Below, piece by piece: positions 41,123-42,779 of a stretch of 42,779 nucleotides of DNA. Below the pieces are notes generated by a model, which was not told the DNA's origin, did not search any database, and worked only from the letters and a program-made list of their open reading frames with translations. Position 1 is the stretch's first letter. Every line of letters starts with the position of its first letter. The stretch lies in the NCBI RefSeq assembly GCF_003247215.1, contig NZ_QKAP01000149.1, forward strand, positions 1 to 42,779, written 5' to 3'. The position numbers and the translations under genes are program-made. This DNA comes from Malonomonas rubra. Its GTDB lineage: Bacteria > Desulfobacterota > Desulfuromonadia > Desulfuromonadales > Geopsychrobacteraceae.

Positions 41123-41226
41123 CTTCTTGTTTATATGCTGTATGTTTGTCAGTATCCTTTTGGGATTGTTTGCACGCGTCTTCCACTTCAAAAATCTCGA
41201 AACCGATGAGTAGAGAAAATTGCTGA

Positions 41227-41883
41227 TCACGCGCGGGTAATTCCGTGGCGGATAGCAAGTTTTGTCAGATCGACGACATTATCAACTCCCAGCTTTTTCA
41301 TCAGCGAGGTCCGATGCTTAGCGACAGTATTGACACTGATGTAGAGACTCTCGCCAATCTCTTCGGTTTGTTTGCCTGCGACGATAAGTCTGAATACCTG
41401 TTTCTCGCGTTCAGTCAGTTCTGACAACGTTCGATCTTCCGGATCTTCTTCCTGATGTGACTTCAAATAATTTTCAATGATATTTCGGCTGAATTGCGTA
41501 CTGACCCAAAAACCGCCACGTTGAACTAAGTTGATCGCCTGTTTCAGGTCATCAGGTGAAGCCCCCTTGACGACATAGCCACGCGCCCCGGCAAACAGCG
41601 ACTGGTAGACAAACTTTTCTTCTGTGTGGGCAGAAAAAACAATGATGCTAATCTTGGGGTCGGTGCCACGATAAAGACTGATTGCTTCCAGTCCATCCAT
41701 ATCCGGCATTTCCAAATCAAGCACAACGACATTCGGATGCAATTTTTTCAAAAGCGTTAGCCCGGCCATTGCGTTGCTAGCTGTTCCGATAACTTCCAGA
41801 TTAGGGTCGAGATTTAAGAAAAACTCTAACCCTTCACCAATAATCGGATGATCATCGACAAGTAAAATAGTTGTCTTTTCCAC
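41227..41883 (-). CDS. NarL/FixJ-family response regulator
   Basis: The 218-residue regulator has an N-terminal receiver (acidic DDHP, phospho-accepting Asp in VVVLDLEMPDMDG, Lys in GYVVKGASPDD) and a C-terminal LuxR helix-turn-helix (LTEREKQVFRLIVAGKQTEE, ISVNTVAKHRTSLMKKLG). It would bind DNA as a phosphorylated dimer. A truncated copy of its C-terminus lies at 39336-39410 next to the hybrid kinase, so this gene may be its surviving paralogue. Confidence 0.93.
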   Translation of the reverse strand: MEKTTILLVDDHPIIGEGLEFFLNLDPNLEVIGTASNAMAGLTLLKKLHPNVVVLDLEMPDMDGLEAISLYRGTDPKISIIVFSAHTEEKFVYQSLFAGARGYVVKGASPDDLKQAINLVQRGGFWVSTQFSRNIIENYLKSHQEEDPEDRTLSELTEREKQVFRLIVAGKQTEEIGESLYISVNTVAKHRTSLMKKLGVDNVVDLTKLAIRHGITRA

Positions 41884-42455
41884 AACTCAAGCCCCCTCAA
41901 AAAAACATAAACAAATCAGCATCGGTTAGTGCCGCTTCAAATGGTTGATGTCTGTTGATAGATTTTATCAAGAAAAAATTTTTTTTTTGGAGTGTATACG
42001 TTGTCTTTGGGTAAAAATATATTACTTGGAAAAGGAAAAATGCCGTTATGGCTCGAAGCAGATGATCGGGCTAAAATTTGATGGCGCATTAAGAAAGCAT
42101 ACTTTGGTAACCACATTTACAAATTCATCTTTGAAGAGGTGTAATTTGTCACAGATTTCATTTTCGCCTTGATCAGCAGTCCTTTCCCGCTCTGATTTTC
42201 AGTAAAAAAAATCTACTCCAAAAAGAACAAAAACTGCCATAGAGCAACCTGTAATCCACGGCTATGATCATCTATACATAGACCGAAAAAACAGCTTTCA
42301 AGGCCTAGAGGTAGGCGACTTGTGGAAAGTGGTTTTATTTCTTCTAAGTCCTGTCATCCTTTAGGGCAACCCTAACTAGTTGATTAGGAAAGGTTCTAGC
42401 CACGGAGGGTAAATTGTAGAACATAAACAGTTCAAAAATGAGGAAGGAGGACGAG
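41884..42455. other. Gene-free AT-rich leader region
   Basis: No gene is visible. The stretch holds an A/T-rich run near 41972-41992, a TTAGGG/CCCTAA hairpin (42361-42375), and, near its 3' end, the ribosome site AAGGAGG before the exported protein at 42456. A long untranslated leader is possible, but I identify no known riboswitch. Confidence 0.35.
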
Positions 42456-42779
42456 ATGGAAAACGATGCGAGGTACTTCGTTGAAAGTCCCGAGGGCAAG
42501 TGGCCGTTGGCAGGGTATCTGACTCTGTTGCTCGCCTTTTTGCTTGCTCTTCCGACGAATAGTGTGGCCGCCAAAGGCGGCATCCCTGGCCCCCCGACTG
42601 GAGGTGAAGCCTCGAACAACCTGTCGATGCCGGCGGTACAGACCGAGTCGGTGAACTCGATCCTGGCCAACTGGAGCACACCCTCGGAGCCGGTGCTTGG
42701 CGTCCACTATTCCTATGGCTGTGATAAAGGGGAAAGCGACGGTAGTTTCAGTTACCCTAACACATCCTGCGTCGACAGT
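42456..42779 (+). CDS. Exported protein of unknown function, cut by the window edge
   Basis: The frame is open from ATG 42456 to the right edge (108 codons). It has an N-terminal hydrophobic segment (LAGYLTLLLAFLLALPTNSVAA) preceded by a longer than usual n-region, then KGGIPGPPTGGEASNNL and LGVHYSYGCDKGESDG. Two cysteines appear before the edge (CDKGE and TSCVDS). AAGGAGG lies 5 bases upstream of the ATG. Base composition shifts sharply to higher GC than the 570-base leader. I do not know the family function. Confidence 0.75.
   Translation, partial: MENDARYFVESPEGKWPLAGYLTLLLAFLLALPTNSVAAKGGIPGPPTGGEASNNLSMPAVQTESVNSILANWSTPSEPVLGVHYSYGCDKGESDGSFSYPNTSCVDS

Noticed and set aside
42361-42420. 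Possible c-di-GMP (GEMM-type) riboswitch before the exported protein
   Set aside because: Only scattered fragments such as AGCCACGG match by eye; the two-helix core and its conserved junctions are not found.
1-42779. CRISPR arrays, tRNA or rRNA genes
   Set aside because: No regularly spaced repeats and no tRNA- or rRNA-like sequence were seen on either strand.

Overview
The window looks like chromosomal DNA of an anaerobic, cobalamin-making bacterium of the Desulfuromonadales / Desulfobacterota type. This is inferred from gene content: a class I desulfoferrodoxin, a CbiK-type cobaltochelatase, HflKC, many orphan or hybrid two-component proteins, and several OmpA-type lipoproteins. No rRNA gene or other taxonomic marker is present.

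Layout. 1-270 is the 3' end of a group II intron (domains V and VI) with a 25-bp tandem duplication at its edge. 377-3661 is a minus-strand set of small genes: LysE-type exporter, frameshifted M23 peptidase, tautomerase, gamma-glutamylcyclotransferase-like protein, small membrane-anchored protein and cupin. 4230-5513 is a VWA/TSP3/OmpA lipoprotein. 5645-11389 is a tightly coupled minus-strand cobalamin operon: cbiK with a signal peptide, an ABC-2 ATPase/permease pair, btuC, btuD, btuF and cobI/cbiL. It is preceded by a promoter, TWO tandem cobalamin riboswitches and at least one intrinsic terminator between them. 11974-12897 is a coiled-coil OmpA lipoprotein.

13104-20280 is a plus-strand block of housekeeping genes: nadC, birA, coaX, an EF-G paralogue, a broken SPOR-domain gene, a conserved unknown gene and mogA. 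A degenerate receiver-like gene and an M24 peptidase follow. 22356-23152 is a heavily decayed MshEN-receiver gene.

23295-33268 is a long minus-strand block rich in membrane protein quality-control functions: TraB family, hflK, hflC, rhomboid protease, YbaK-type deacylase, sirtuin, a second SPFH protein, and an 1104-residue protein with two AAA+ modules and a LonB-like serine protease domain. The SPFH and Lon-like genes overlap, which suggests a membrane-tethered protease analogous to HflKC-FtsH. This is the best candidate for an undescribed system in the window.

33598-36715 has another OmpA lipoprotein, a stand-alone structured RNA (candidate 6S RNA) with its own promoter and a shared terminator, superoxide reductase, and a thiamine-binding-type (DUF77) protein. 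36926-41883 holds a PAS-rich hybrid histidine kinase, a remnant of a LuxR-type regulator, an orphan receiver, a DUF2202 ferritin-like exported protein and an intact NarL-type regulator. The window ends inside an exported protein of unknown function.

Four genes are visibly decayed (M23, SPOR, receiver, MshEN-REC) and one is a short remnant (LuxR), so local gene loss is substantial. All functions are inferred from motifs read by eye; no database search was run.
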